Of a stretch of DNA of 64,000 bases, positions 1 to 13,800 are shown piece after piece. How positions within the stretch are numbered: the stretch's first letter is position 1; every line of letters begins with the position of its first letter. The notes below the pieces were generated by a model, which searched no databases, had not been told where the DNA came from, and worked only from the letters and a program-made list of their open reading frames with translations. The position numbers were made by a program, and so were the translations under genes. This stretch comes from Symbiodinium sp. CCMP2592 (taxonomy: Eukaryota; Sar; Dinophyceae; Suessiales; Symbiodiniaceae), in the NCBI GenBank assembly GCA_905221615.1, contig CAJNDT010003279.1, forward strand, positions 682,641-746,640, written 5' to 3'.

Positions 1-180
1 AACTAAATCCTAAACCCCTGAACTCTAAAGCCCCGCATCCCAGAACTCTGTGCGCTGAGACCTCTCTGAGTCGAACCTATGGGTAGTGCTCCAAACTCGG
101 GTCCCTGCTTTCATAAGTACAGTCGCCGTACGATTGTGAGGACCATCTCCCCACAAGAAACCCTAATGTCGCCAAAACCT

Positions 181-304
181 ACTTGGAGGGGCAGGGGACT
201 TAGTAAGTAGGTTATAAGCTCGGTTATAATTGGGGTAACTCCATTTAGGGCACTTATAACTCTACTTATAACCTACTTACTAAGTCCCCTGCCCTTCCAA
301 GTAA
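181..304. repeat. MITE family G
   Basis: Imperfect palindrome; arms ACTTGGAGGGGCAGGGGACT and the complement ending CCTTCCAAGT, interior TTAGTAAGTAGGTTATAA. Other copies at 8444-8570, 35771-35888, 62427-62537 and a diverged one at 26444-26579. Confidence 0.85.
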
Positions 305-1031
305 GCCAGGAGCCCTGAATCCGAACCACGAAGCGATGTGCACATCTCCGAACAGGAGGAAGAATCATAGTAGAAGCCCTACATCCTCAACCTCAAACTT
401 CATCTATACACAAAACGGAACCCTAATCAAAACCTAGACCCCAAACTCTAAAGCCTTCAAACCCTAAACCTGAAGCAAACCCTAAACCCTAAACTCTGAA
501 CATTACGTCACATGACTTCTGGAATCAACAAAGGCTGCTTTACGAGGGCCCCGAGCTGGGACAGAAGCCCACCGTTCACAGCATGATGCTCGGCGTAAGA
601 TTGATAGTGGAAGCTTTGCAGCTGACAGTTTCGGGCATTTTGTCTCTACATGAAAAATAAGAATGGTAAAAAGACAACTATTATTAACAACAGCGATCAT
701 ACCCAGAATGCAAGCACGAATGCAAATAACTATTATGAGTACGAACTCGAAGACTGCGACGACTACTACTATCAGTACGAATACTAAAAACATTAGTAAT
801 AGCAAGGTAATCATATTTTGTGTGTCTCTGTTTGTCTTTACCTACTTTCTAACAAGACAGATATGTATGTGTACATATATATATATGTATATAGACATAG
901 GTATATGCAGTCATGTGTGTATGTATATGGATATATATGCTTGTACATGCTCTTGGTTGATCAGCTATTCCTTGATCAGCTGATTCCATGTATACTTTCC
1001 ATGCCCATACACGTTTGTATGTCTTTGTGTG

Positions 1032-1066
<35 letters not shown>

Positions 1067-1607
1067 AGAGATGTGTGTATACATATTATCATATATATAT
1101 ATATATATATATATACATGGGTCTATGTGTTGATGCCCACAGAAGTCACACTAATGTTCCAGAAGCCTTATATGGTATGGTCTCCGAGCCAAAAAGCCTT
1201 GGTATACATATATATATATATTTGTATATATATATATACATACATATGTGTGTGTGTATATATATATATATATATGTGAGTTCTTAGAGTGCCCTAGGGT
1301 CGTGTGATGCGAGGGACTCGCATGTTTCGAGGACCTAGGATCGGTGTCCGAGATGTGCTTGACCTTACCTGTGGATCCAAAAACGGTCAGACCCTCTAAT
1401 TAAAGGGGTCATAACCTCCTAGTTTGTAGCCCTAAGGGCCAAGTAGTTCCTATTTATGGTTTTTGGTACCTTAAATGGCCCTAAAGTCCTATCATAGGGA
1501 GTACTTGGACCCTCTGGGTAGGGTTTGGGGATACAGGTAAGGCATGTCAACCTTGAAGTCGACAGTAAGCCCTGCATCCTGAGAACCGCTCAACCCTAAG
1601 CTCTAAA

Positions 1608-1703
1608 CCCTACCTGGGCCCTAAGGAACCTACATTCTTAGGGTTCCTTATGATGATTTCCTTATATGGGTCCTGAAAAAGGTAGGTTATTTGGGGTTAA
1701 TGT
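1608..1703. repeat. Repeat family Q, copy 1
   Basis: TACCTGGGCCCTAAGGAACC ... AAAAAGGTAGGTTA; a second copy lies at about 4935-5031. Internal inverted arms are short. Confidence 0.7.
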
Positions 1704-1821
1704 AATCTTTAAACAGCCCAAAGTCCCTAAACCCTAAATCTTAAACCCTAAAACCCTAAACCCTAAAGCATCGGAGAAAGGGGCTAGTGCACTTAAAAAA
1801 AAACAAAACATCTTTGGGAAG

Positions 1822-1893
1822 GAGCTCTGGCCTGGATGGGGTGTGGCGCCTCCTCGTTCCCCGCGTCTGGCGTGGACGATACTACACCTACAG
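1822..1893 (+). CDS. Pullulanase exon 1 as seen (CBM48-like region)
   Basis: Encodes [18 protein letters not shown], matching the GVW...W.G.YYxY pattern at the end of the N-terminal carbohydrate-binding part of pullulanases. Acceptor GAAG|G, donor CTACAG|GC, exit phase 2. It must be preceded by at least one exon (entry phase 1). The following intron (1894-3664) opens with TTTAGGG-like repeat to about 2130 and ends in a family H MITE; nothing else recognised. Confidence 0.82.
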
Positions 1894-4800
1894 GCAGCTT
1901 AGGGCTTTAGGGGTTTAGGGAATGAGTTTAGGGTTTAGGGGTGTAGGGTTTTGCAGCTTAGGGCTTAAAAGGGTTAAATAGGGTTGGGGGCTTTAGGGAT
2001 TTGGGGGTTTTAGGGTTTAGGGTTTGGGGACTTAGGGGTTTAGGGTTTAGGGTTGGGGGCTTTAGGGCTTCAGGGGTTTAGAGTTGGGGCCTTAGGGTTT
2101 CAGGGTTTGGGGTTTATCCCCGGGGGGTTAGGGTTTAGGGTATGAAGGCAAATTATGGCTTCGGGAGTCAATGTAGTTTGGGGTTTAGTTTTAGGGATCT
2201 ACCGTCTTCTATGGCACGCCTCTCAAGGCACCCTCCCAAGCAGTGCATGAAGCCTATCTAGGCCCATTGAGAGGCACGGAGGGCCACGGAGGCCTATTGA
2301 AGCGGATTGAGGCCCATGGGTTTAGGGTTTAAGGTTTAGGGTCGCCAGTGGTTTTCGTTGAGGCGGTTTAGTTCTCAGGCGTTGTAATCGAACGTTGCGC
2401 ACTTCCTTTCTCCAGTGGCCAACACACATTCCTAAAAATCCCTAACGCCTACCTCCTAAACCGCTGCGTTTGAGCAATCGTCATACAGCCACTCGAGAGG
2501 GCCTACCATGCAAGGTTTCGAATCCCTGAGCAACGGGCCTCCAAGACCCTTTTTTAGGGAATAACCCTTGAACTATGGTAGGAACCCTGATTTGCCCTTA
2601 AATAATAAGAAAAATCTCTTGTGGTATTGTAAGAACCCTAATATGCCTCCTACTTAAGGAGCATCCCTTAAATTTAAGGTGTATTGCTTGTGTTCAGGCT
2701 CATGGATCTGGCAAGGGAAGTACTACTTGAGACTCCCATGGTCTGTGCAAGTGTTTTCATTGTGGAGACACAGCTACTCCTACATGGAGGGCGGCAGGCC
2801 GCGCGAGGACATCATGTCGTCCGTGGAATGGGGTCGTACTATGAACATGAGCGCATCAAAGCATGTTTGGTGCTGAAGTCAAACTACATCGAGTATGAGA
2901 TGGAAATGCTCCGAAAATCATGTGGAAAGTATGCAACCGGACATGCGCGACTTGCGCAGCCTAGCTGCTGAAGCAAGTAACCTTCCGACGGATATACTCC
3001 GTGATCTTGTGGACTTTCGCGATACTCTGATGGCCATAGTTTAGTATCCTCAGGCTGCTAATTCTGTTGGATTCGCGTTGGGTCCTGAACCGGTCTCTGA
3101 TTAGTTTCTGATAGGTCCCTGGATGGTCTCTGATTGGTGTCTGATTGGTCCTTGATTGGGTTTTTGGAGTCTCCTGGAAAGCCCGATATTCCCAAGCTCC
3201 AAGCCGAATCTCGAGTAGCCATCCCAGTTCCTGGTTAGGTTTAGGGCTTCGAGCGGCGTTTAGGCTGGGTTTGGAGTCCTGGGGTTTAGAGTTTAGGTTT
3301 AGGGGCTCAGGGTTTTGGGGTGTGGGTTTAGAGCCGGAAACCCCGCAATGGCAAGACCCCTACACCACAGTAAGGCTACTTCTCGAATTCGATACTTTTT
3401 GACTTGATTGAAGGTCTTGGTCGCTCTGGGTTCCACCGAATGACCCGCCCACAAAACCCCAAAAGCCCCGTAAACCCTTTAGATCCCTTTAAAGAACGCT
3501 TATCTGCGTTCCCTTTAAAACAGTCCTGCAAGAGACCTTGACAACCCAAAAAACGCCCTCAAAACTTCCCACTTAAGTAGGGTTATTATAAGGTAACTAT
3601 ACTTTTAACCCAGATTAGGGGACTTATAACCTTCCCTTATAACTACCCACGAGCCTCCAAGCAGGGTCCGGGCCTATCACCCTGCCACCGGCCGCGTGGA
3701 AACGATGGAGACGCCGGATCCCTACTCCCACGCCTGCTCTGCAGATGCAGGGCGGTCCATGATCTGCCTCCTTCCCCCTTGGGTGCCTGGGATTGCACTA
3801 CTTGGAGGTTCATGGATAGTTATAAGTCAGGTTATAAGTGGGTAACAATACTTATCACCCATATTAGGGGACTTCTACCCCCACAAAAAGGAACTACCCA
3901 TGAACCTCCAAGTGTACGGGCTTTCTTAGGGCTGGCAGTTGGGTTTAAGGCCCCAAAAGCTTACCTGTTATCATAAAAAAAATGTTATAAAAAAATATGT
4001 CTGATCTAGGGCTCCAGGGTTTGAGTAGAGCATTGGGTTTTGGGTTGAAGCCCCAAGCGATGTACTTCTTATCCATAGGGGATTCCATAGGGAGCCCACG
4101 GAAAGAAGCCCTAGTAATAAAGCCGTAGGTCGTTTGGGTTGCAGGTAAGGTTTGCGGCTATGGTTGTTGGCTTGGGTTGCTTCGTTTGGGTAAGTTCTAG
4201 TTCAAAACCAACCTGTTGGGTTTCTTAAAAAGTATGTTGAACGCGGCTTGTGCACGGTGGCTCGATTGAGTTCTTGTTTTTTGTGCTGTATGCATACGGG
4301 CTTACGTCTGATTAAGAACCTACATCTGTGTCACTCAACTGTGAAACATGAAAATGAGTTCCTGGAGTGTTAGGGATAGCGAAAGGGCTTGCATTAGCTA
4401 TCCGACATCCAGAAGCACAGCCGTCTGTTTTGTCGAAGCCGCGAACTCCAACTCCAGCACCGTTCGTCGTGTACAGTCTGATTTGGTGTACCAGGCATTG
4501 GGCGCCGCCCCCATTGGATTTAGAATTATCATAGGAGGCCAAAAGGGGTTTTAGCCTATGGGGGTTCAGTAGGGATTAGGGTTCCCATGATAGGGTTCAT
4601 ATTAAGGAATCCCTACCGAGAATCTTAAACCCCCCTTTTGGCCTCCCATCAAAATCGGGGCTTAGGGTGGGTTTACTGGTGCATCAGGCCCTGAGATTTT
4701 TGTTCATTTCATTCAGAGCCTGCCTAGACGCCGAAGCCCTATTCATAAGCACTAAACGCTAAGTCCTAAAGCCTAGACGCTTAATACCTATTCATAACCC

Positions 4801-7800
4801 TAAACATTAAGTCCTAAAGCCAATCCCGGCCCAATCCCTCCTCCTTGGCAGGACTCTTGCAGAAGAAGCCCCCTGCATGATTCGAACAAGCCGTAGACCC
4901 CCCTCCACAAATTCAACCTCGAAATCGCCCTAAACATAAACTCTACCTGGACCCTAAGGAACCTACCTTCTTTAGGGTTCCCTAATATGATTTCTTTATA
5001 TAAGTCCTTAAAAAGGTAGGTTACGTGGGGTTAAGGTAATTACATCCTATCAAACATGCCAGATCGAAACATTCTATATCCTTGTAAACAAGAAACTAAC
5101 CCTATGCCTCCAAGGACCTTATAGTTAGGGCCCTAGACCCCTTAAGGACCCAAGAATAAGGTCCCGGGAAGCCTGGGTTAAGTCCAGGAGCCTTAATTAA
5201 GGAATATAGCCTAATCATAATATGAAGCCTCTCATGATTTAAGGTATATTCCTTAATTCAGGGGTATTGGGCTTTCTGGGAAAGCCCCTAATAACCAAAG
5301 CCCAGGAGCCGATAGACGAACAAGTTCCCGAGCTGGAGCACCGCGCGGATGCCGTGATTTACGAGCTGCACGTCCGCGACTTTAGCGCGCGAGATCCGAC
5401 GGTGGGGTGCCGAAATATGTTGAGGGTGGGTTTAGGGTTCAGGGGTTTAGGGGTTCGGGGTTTAGGGTTTAGTCTTTGAGCTGAGCACGGAGACCCTGCC
5501 ATTGGCCACTCGGAAAGCCGGTCTGTAATATGGGGGCCTCTATACTAACCTAACCTAGTTTGGGGGCTCCTTATTACGGTGATAGTACAATATGCCCCAA
5601 AATCCTATTCTAATTATTAATTAGGCCCCTATATTATAATCTTTGCGATTGCGGGAGCTCGAACCCCTACTTAGATGTTCTCCTAGTTTGTGCTGCATTC
5701 AGTCTGAGTAGGTTGGTTTTGAGCGTCCTAGAAGAGGCAGGGTGGGTTCTACTTGGGGTTTAGAGGTTCTGGCTTGACAGGGTTTTGAAGGGTTTGTTGT
5801 CAGACTTGGCATTTGGGGTCCGCTTTGCTTTCCACATAGTTACTCTCTAGGGATGTTACAACCCGTTAGAGCTTGAAAAACAGTTCCGAACTGGAGCCAC
5901 CGCATGAGTCTTCAAGCAAGGTTTTGGGCAGTGGATTGTGAGTTGCCTTTTGCTGCCCAATTCATCTGTGCATGAGGATTGAGGTAGCAAGGATCCTGTG
6001 CAACCCCATGCAGAACCATCTGAATCTTGCCCTGAAGCCTTAAAATGTCAAACCTCCCTGCAGCCCTAAACCCCACTCGCTATGTAAACCTTTGGGGAGG
6101 TGGAGGCAGCTTTCCGTGGTAAGTACCTCGCATTTGAACAAGAGGACACCAACGGCGACTTGGCTATGGGGGCTTGAGCGTTCAGTGAAAATTTCCATGA
6201 TCTACTAGAAGAGTTTCCAATGCTTCTCTTTAGGGTTCTTACTAGAACTTTACTATAACATATCCCATAAATATGAAGGCCCCTACATTACCGTCTTGCG
6301 GTGCGTCAATGGATGTCTATATAATATGGTGGTGTTGTAAGTTGGACCCTACAAAGCGGCAGGTCACAGCAAACTAGGCAAGCAAGATGTACCAACCTAA
6401 CCCCCAGAACCCCCAAACCCAACAGCCGACCCGCCAAACCCCATACCTGGAGCCCCCAACTACCCTCTATTGCAGCCCAAACACCCACTAGTAAGAACCA
6501 TCAGAGCTCCATTGAGTCTGGACTACCAAGACCTACTCTCCTGCAAGCTCCCCATCAGTTCGGTGGTAGGGATACCGGTTTCGGGTTTATGGGGGAGCTT
6601 AGGGTCAAAGATGAGAGCGAACAAGACCCCCCCCCCCAATTACCTTCAAATATACCGCAAATACCAACCCTTAAGGGACCCCCCCAACGACCTTCAAATA
6701 TATCGCAAATTCCCACTATTTGGGGGGCCAGAAGGGCTCTATTAAAGGGCCCTGGGCAGTCCTGGCAAGGCAGGGCTTAGCAGGGTGCAGGGCATCTTGG
6801 CGACTCGGAGCCTCTGTGTAATATAGGGGCTTAAATAACAACCAATATTATTCCTTAGGGTTCCTTCTTTTAGCTATAGTATTAAGGGCCCCAAATCCCT
6901 ATTCAAATTATTAGTGTAATTAAGGCCCCTATATTGCCTACCCCAACCACCTCCTCTGCTTCCCTTTTTTGGTTTGCCAGGTTGCTAGTTTGAACCCCCC
7001 AACGCCAACAAAGGAAGCCACAGCAAACAAGTTCGACTTTGACATGCGCTAACCCTGGACATCAAAATAGTCCAAAAGCCCTGTATAGTATGGTCTTTGA
7101 GCCTAAAAAAGCCTTAATATATGAGTCCTTAGAGCCCTAGTGTAAGCAGAAGAAACCTTAAGCAAAAAAGGGACTGCAGAGCTCCTACACCCTGCACCCT
7201 AAGCTCCGAGGTGACTGCCACCTTCGGCGTCTTGCGGCAGCTGGCCTTACACATGTGCATCTGCCGCCCGGCATCAAACGGTAGTTGGGGTTCGGGTTCT
7301 AGGGAACAGGGCCAAAAGACAGGGTTTGGGGTTTGAGGACCCAAAGTATTGTGGTTTCGGGCTTGGCACGTATGGGTTTTTGGGTTTTGGGGACAATATC
7401 GGCCACAATGGCTAGTCGTCCTCTTTCTCTAAGGGATAGTGGAATGTACCCCTGAAACCCAATTCTAATTTTTCTGGCCCCCAAAGGGTCGGAAGGACCC
7501 GAAATTAGTCAAGGTCATAACCTGAACCAAAACAAACCTTAACCGTAGATCTTGAAGCCGCAGAGGCTATAGCAGGTGTTTATGTAAGGTCTTAGGCAAG
7601 CTTCCCTGCTTTGGGCTTCAAGTTGAAACGTGCTGCTTCAGCAGGGCTTTTCGATATTAGGCACTTTGGCGTAGACTGCTAAGCAAGATTAGGGATATTG
7701 GGTCGTGGCACGGAGGGAATTGCAGCGTATGTTCGTTGAGATTCAGATAGAGGCGATTGTCGAACATGGCACATGATAGCGATACATGTAAAGTCATTCG

Positions 7801-10800
7801 GAACAGCCTCAAGTCCATGTTCATCATACAGTAATATTTCTGTGTTGCGTTTGGTTTCAGAATTGCAGTTGGTTTGAACGCGAGCAAGTACTTTTGCACC
7901 CCAGCTCGTTTAAGGCAGGTCTAGGTAGGCATCCGAGTTTTCAGATCCTACCCGGGAACTACCCATTGGCTCCATAGTAGTTCCTTGTTGGGATTTAAAA
8001 GGCTATAGGGTGATCCCAAAAAGGCACTACTATGGAGCCTCTGGGTAATGATTGCAGTCCAGATTAAATTTGAAGCTCCGTTCAGGCTCAATATTACGGT
8101 TCTTAGTGATCTTAGTCTGTACAGGGCTCCTTTTCTCTCGAAGGCTCTCAGGTTATTTAGTGCTAGAGTAGGCAACATGAAACTTCTTTTAGCGTATTAT
8201 AGCACGCCGTATCTTTTCCCAAACTTTAACCCTATCGAGGACCTCATAGTTAGGGCCCTAGACCCCTTAAGGACCCCATCATAAGGTCCCTGGAGGCATA
8301 GGGTAACCTTTATTACCCGGATAGTGGACAAGTAAGCCCAAAGGCTCCATGTACCGTTATAGTAGATACTTCAGCCTTAAAGGGGTCCCTATATAGGTAG
8401 TTTAAGGCCTAAGTATATACTATAAGGGTACATGGAGCCCTAAGTACTTCGAGGGGCAAGGGACTTAGTAAGCATGTTATAAGTAGGGTTATAATTGGGG
8501 TAAGTCCATTTATGGTACCTTTAACTCTACTTATATCCTACGTACTAAGTCCCCTGCCCCTCCAAGTAAGGTTACCAACCTACGACTTTGGCTCCGTGCC
8601 TGAGCGCGCGGCCGACCGCCGTGAGCCAGAGATCAACGCAACTGGGGCTTTTCAGTGGTTTTAGGGTTTAGGAGGATATAGAATTTGAAATTTTAGGGGC
8701 TTATATAGGGTTAAGGGTTTAGACTTTAGGGCCTAGCGGCTTTGGGTCTGATTAGACAGGTTTAGGGTGTCGGGCTTATAGAGTTTAGGTGGTGCGGGGT
8801 TTAGGGCTTGACGGCTTGACGGGTATCAGCATCAGGGCTTTTTGGGCGGAGAGGTTGAGGGTTCCTGGTTGTGTTCGGTAAGGATTTGTACTTAGGTGTT
8901 TTTAATGGGTGCCAGCCGACTTTGCTTATGATCCGTCCCAGATGCTAAACCTACCACCGTTTTAATACAGTATATGATTTGGTGTTGCCGTACGCTATAC
9001 AATATTGTACGGTATTATGCTGTATTACATCAAGTTACAATGGGTTTTATGTATGCCGTTTATACCATGTTATATGACATTATGTTATCTAGTTTTGGAC
9101 CTTGCTGCATGTTGCTGTATTGTAGTGCACTACACTACATTTTCAAGTATTGTATTAAGCCAGACTAGGCTGTAGAGCAGGTTTTATGTTTCTATGTTAT
9201 ATGGGATATGTTATATGATTCTACTTGTTATTATCATTACACTGTACTGCATCATGTTACGTTATGTCATGTTAAACAGTTTTTTAGTATATTCAGTTGT
9301 AACTATGAGATGTACTATCACATCTTGTACAAAGTTATGCCACCATGTTGTGCATTTTGAGGGGTTCTTCTGGGTTGCGGGTTCGGTTTGCAAGGTATCT
9401 TCCAGCTTCCGCGGCGCATGTGCAAGGTGTCTTGTTTGGTGTTTACGTTCAACCTTCATGAAGGCATATCTTTGCAGGGTGGTGGTTAGTGGTTTTACAT
9501 GTTTGCGTTCTTTCGTTCAACGCTTACTCAGAGGTGCGGAAGACTTTATACTTTATACAGTATGGTGCTTAAGCCCAAACAGTCTGAACACATGGCTCCT
9601 TCGGCTGTCAGTTGATGTAGCCTCAGCATGCCATATCTGCAATGTTTCCTAAACCCTAAAAAAAGTCAAGCCCTATAAGGGAATCCTTCTAAAACACTAT
9701 AGTTCGTACTAAGGAAGTCTAAGGGAGGCCCATTAAGGAATCCTATCCCTTAACATGAACCGCGAAGAGTGCTTATAAACCCTAAGCCCTGACCCTAAAA
9801 GCAAGCCCTAGGAATCCTAAGAGTGCTTATGCTCCGGGCTCTGAGGGCTCAGTCGGCTCATCGGTCCACCAGTGTTCGTAGTGGGACTCGGGGTGCTTGA
9901 AGTCTAGAGTTCTTGGGGTTAGGTCTTGCCGCAGCTTGTTTTTTTTTGTTTTTTGTTTATGGTTCTTTCTTTTTCTGTTTTTTCTCAAATAAAGCCTATA
10001 AACCCTATAGCTCGGGATTTTTGGGGGGTTGAATGTTGAAGTTGTGAAAGCCGAAGCCCCTTATGAGCCCTCTTTCTATGACCTCAGACCCCAAGAGCTC
10101 GGAAAACAAGTTGTGACTAGGGCCTCCGCCTCTCGAGGCGTGCTGTTTCGAGTAATTCGTTCCTTTTCATGGAGAGTTGGTGGGTGGCTGAGTGAGATTC
10201 TAAAGAACTAGGTACCGGAAGCAGGAATAAGGAATCTCTTTTCTTTATGTCTTGTGTAGGGCCCACAACCCCTGCCTAGTAGTAGAGTAGGTAACCTTTA
10301 ACCTCTTTTGGGTAGTATAGTCCCTATATAATCCCTATGTAACCAAAAAGGTTAACCTTGAGCTCCCCATGATACCCGACATGTAGGCCTATTATGTCCG
10401 TAAACTTCGCACACAGCCTCAACCTGCCGTGATGCCAAGCAATCAAGGAATCACCATTCCAAGCACTCCTCTTTCCAAAACCCAAACCTCAAAGTACCAT
10501 GAAAACAGGCTTGTATTTAACCCGTAAGCCAGAAAGTTGGAATTTGATTATCCTAACCCTTCTATGGTAAACTATAGGGTATCCTACCAAGAAACCATAT
10601 TCCAACTTTCTGGAGTTCCCTATATGTTTCTGCGGCTGGAACAAGCCAGCATGCGCAGCATCTTGCCCCATACCCTGAGCCGTCAACCTGCGACCCGAAG
10701 CCCTCATCCCCCACTCGAAACACAATAAGCCCCCATAAGCTTCCTAGAAGCTGCATCATAGAACCTTTACTTAGGGGTACTTAGAAATATTTTTTAAATT

Positions 10801-13800
10801 TTTGGTTATCATAATCCCTAAGAAACAGCTAAAATTACAATTTTTGCAAGGGTTCTAAGTTCAGTATAGTTTATAGAACCCTGTAAAGAACCTTTACCGA
10901 ACTCTGAGCCAGGAACGTACTGCTCGAGATTCTGAGGAGCAGCAAGCAGCAGTGCCCAGCCATACCTTTCAAGTTGCGACATTGGTTTTGGGTGTTAAGG
11001 TTTAGCATGAGGTACTATAGGGGGGTTTGGAATTTGTACTGGGTTCAGACGGTTCAGACCTTGCGAGCTAGTTTGGGTTTCGGGTTTAGGGTTTCGTATA
11101 ATACTTTGTATCCCTTCTGGCTCCATGTGCTCATATGGTATAAACTCAGGCCCAAATGGGGTTCCTACATTGGCATGGGTACCTTAAGGCCTAAGTATCT
11201 ACAATATAGGTACATGGAGCCTTAGGGTGTACCAGCTTGTGGGGACTTACGGTTCAGGATTCCATCAAATAAGAATATCCAAAGGTAAAAGGAGGGACCC
11301 TTAATAAGGACCCCTAGGTATATACCCTTAATATAGCTATCATATCCCCATTATATAGCCCCATTATAGGGTAGGGTCCCCATTAAGGGTCCCTCCTTTT
11401 CCCCTTTGAGAATATGAGGCTTGGCGGCCTTTCCTGTTTAGGAGCTAGGATTTTGTGCTGATTTTGTGTATTACTTAGGGTCTTAGGGTTTCCATACTTG
11501 TGCCTAAACCCCATAAACCCTAAACCCTAAACTAAGCCCTATACCCTATGCCCCAAACCGTAACCCTTAATAAGGGTCTAGACGGCGATTTCGGCCCCAA
11601 GCCTAGGTGATGAGCGTCGCGGACCGCGACTCCTTCAACTGGGGCTACGACCCAGTGCTCTATGGCGTACCCGAGGGCTCCTATGCCACGAACCCAGGCA
11701 TCATTCTACATATAGGGCATATATGCGGCACCACGATCCTTCTGTTTAGGGTCTATGATTTCATACGGATCCTGCTTTTTCGGGTCTATGTTACATGATA
11801 AGGGCCTTACTCTGTTGGATCTATGATACAATCATGGCCCTACTTTTCATGGCTACTAATACTTTTGACGGCTCTTCATAGGGTTCTGTTGACTTTCCAA
11901 GGTTTATTTTCAATACAGGGCAGAGCTGCATTGCTAGTTAGCTGTTAGTTTTAATTTAGGTATGGATGCCTGTGCTTAACTTAGACTTAGTATGGGTTAT
12001 CGACAGTCATAAATGTAGATGCCGTTCAGTATGCCCGCCCCCTAAACCTAAAACCGTAAACCCTAAACCCCTGCCAGATGGCTTGACACGAGTCGAAGAG
12101 CACCGCCGTATGGTGGCAGCTCTACATCGCAAAGGGCTGCGTGTGGTGGCAGACGTGGTCTTCAACCATGTGCCCCAGAGTTTGCAGTATTCCGTAAGCT
12201 AGCCGAAACTCTCGGCCTTAATATGGTTTAAATTACGTGTATGTGTATATTATATACTATGTGTGTGTGTGTGTGTCGGTGTTTTTTAAACAAATATACT
12301 TACTGAATTAGGGGATGCTGGAGTCGTGGTTGCGGCCGCGCATCGACTTTCAGAGCGATTTGACGTTCATAGCCAGGGGGTTACGTTAAAACGCTGCAAG
12401 CCCGGAATCTCGTGCGCTGGTATGTCAGACTATCTTTTTGAATGGGTCGTGAAAGCTGGCATATTGAATCAAATCCCAAAACTACCACAGAGTTGTTTGT
12501 CCTCTCTCTCTCTCTCTCTCTCCGTCGTTAGTTATCGCTCTCCCTCGGAGGTTTAGCAAGTCCAGTGCCCCATTCGACGGGGTGCAAGATGGGATGTAGT
12601 TTGCCGCACGCAGCCGGAAACAAAGATTGACACGTTACTTTAGTTTCCAGGGGAAGGGGGAAGGGGGTGTTCAACTGCACTGGGAAGCCCACTGCTGTTA
12701 AGACTGGTGCTGGGAATGGAGTCCTCTGCAGAAATCCCGTCATGCCTTCTTGTTGTTGTCTTGTTTGTTGTTCTCACTTCCATTATCTATTGTCGCTGTC
12801 GCGAGTATTCTTGAGATTGTTAACGTTCTTCTTATGATGAGATGAAGGGACAGCCCAAGCACCCTGCAGACCGGGAAGACAATGCAAAACAGCATAAGCT
12901 GCACGAAAGAAGGACGTTCTACAAACCTGGGCCCGAAACTTACCCAGAGACTCCAACATCCCTTAATTAAGGAATATACCTTAAATTATAGTAGGGTCCG
13001 TAATATGATTTAAGGTATATTCCTTAATTAAGGGGTATTGGATACTCTGGGGGCCTTAAGAACTAGAATAGGGTTTCTTTACTATAAGGGTGCTATAAGG
13101 GTGTAGTATAGGGGCCTTGATAATTAGAATAGGGTTTCGGGGCCCGATATACTATAACTATAGAGGAACCCACCAAAATAGTATAGGTAATTATTAAGGC
13201 CCCTATAGTAATCAGATATGGATGTGCATGTCAAGAGTCCCTGAGCCTTTATAAACCATGCAAGCCGTCAACCCTCTTGATAGAGCCCTAAACCCTGCAC
13301 AGACAACACGGCGAGACCTGAAAGGGCGAATGTGGACATGAGGTTGCCCCTACATGTTTCTCGGGCCAAGGCTAAAAATTGTGAAAGCAAGTCTGTTGGA
13401 CATTATTTTCGCGAAGCAGCGGCAGTTACGAGGATCGCGATCCGGTATGAGTGTTGACATTTGTGGATGCATGACGAACCCGGAACGATGCCAAAACGAG
13501 CTTTCCGCAACTACAGTGCTCGCAAGCATTTGCCAAAAGCTTCACGAACGTGCCTCGGTAGGATTCTTGTCGCATGCCCAGCCTCAGACCCCTGCATCTT
13601 TGATCCGGATTCCGTTTGCCATGCAGCCAGAGCATATATTGCACACCCTTGTGGTTCCAAGTTAGTTATTCTTGTGTAAGGCTTGCCCGCAAAGATACTT
13701 GGGAGCTGCCGGGAAAAGAATAGGTACCCAGAGAGCCCAATACTCGGTGATAAGAAATGCCTTTAATGATAATTTTATAGGAAGGACTGTTGCGGGGGAT

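Larger units (their letters stand above)
1..1821. other. Non-coding left flank
   Basis: I recognise no gene here. It holds a family G MITE at 181-304, scattered CCCTAAA-like words (385-500, 1725-1770), TA/TG-rich microsatellites at about 860-915, 1036-1066, 1090-1118 and 1203-1277, and a family Q repeat at about 1608-1703. The open frames at 503-1287 come from low-complexity sequence. The 5' exon(s) of the pullulanase gene may lie here or left of the window. Confidence 0.6.

Noticed and set aside
503-1287. Several open frames rich in Ile, Tyr and Val
   Set aside because: They run through TA/TG microsatellites and AT-rich DNA; no protein motif.
2679-2971. Open frames of 65 and 95 codons in intron 1
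   Set aside because: The second reads somewhat protein-like, but it fits neither the pullulanase order nor a family that I know, and it has no convincing start or splice context.
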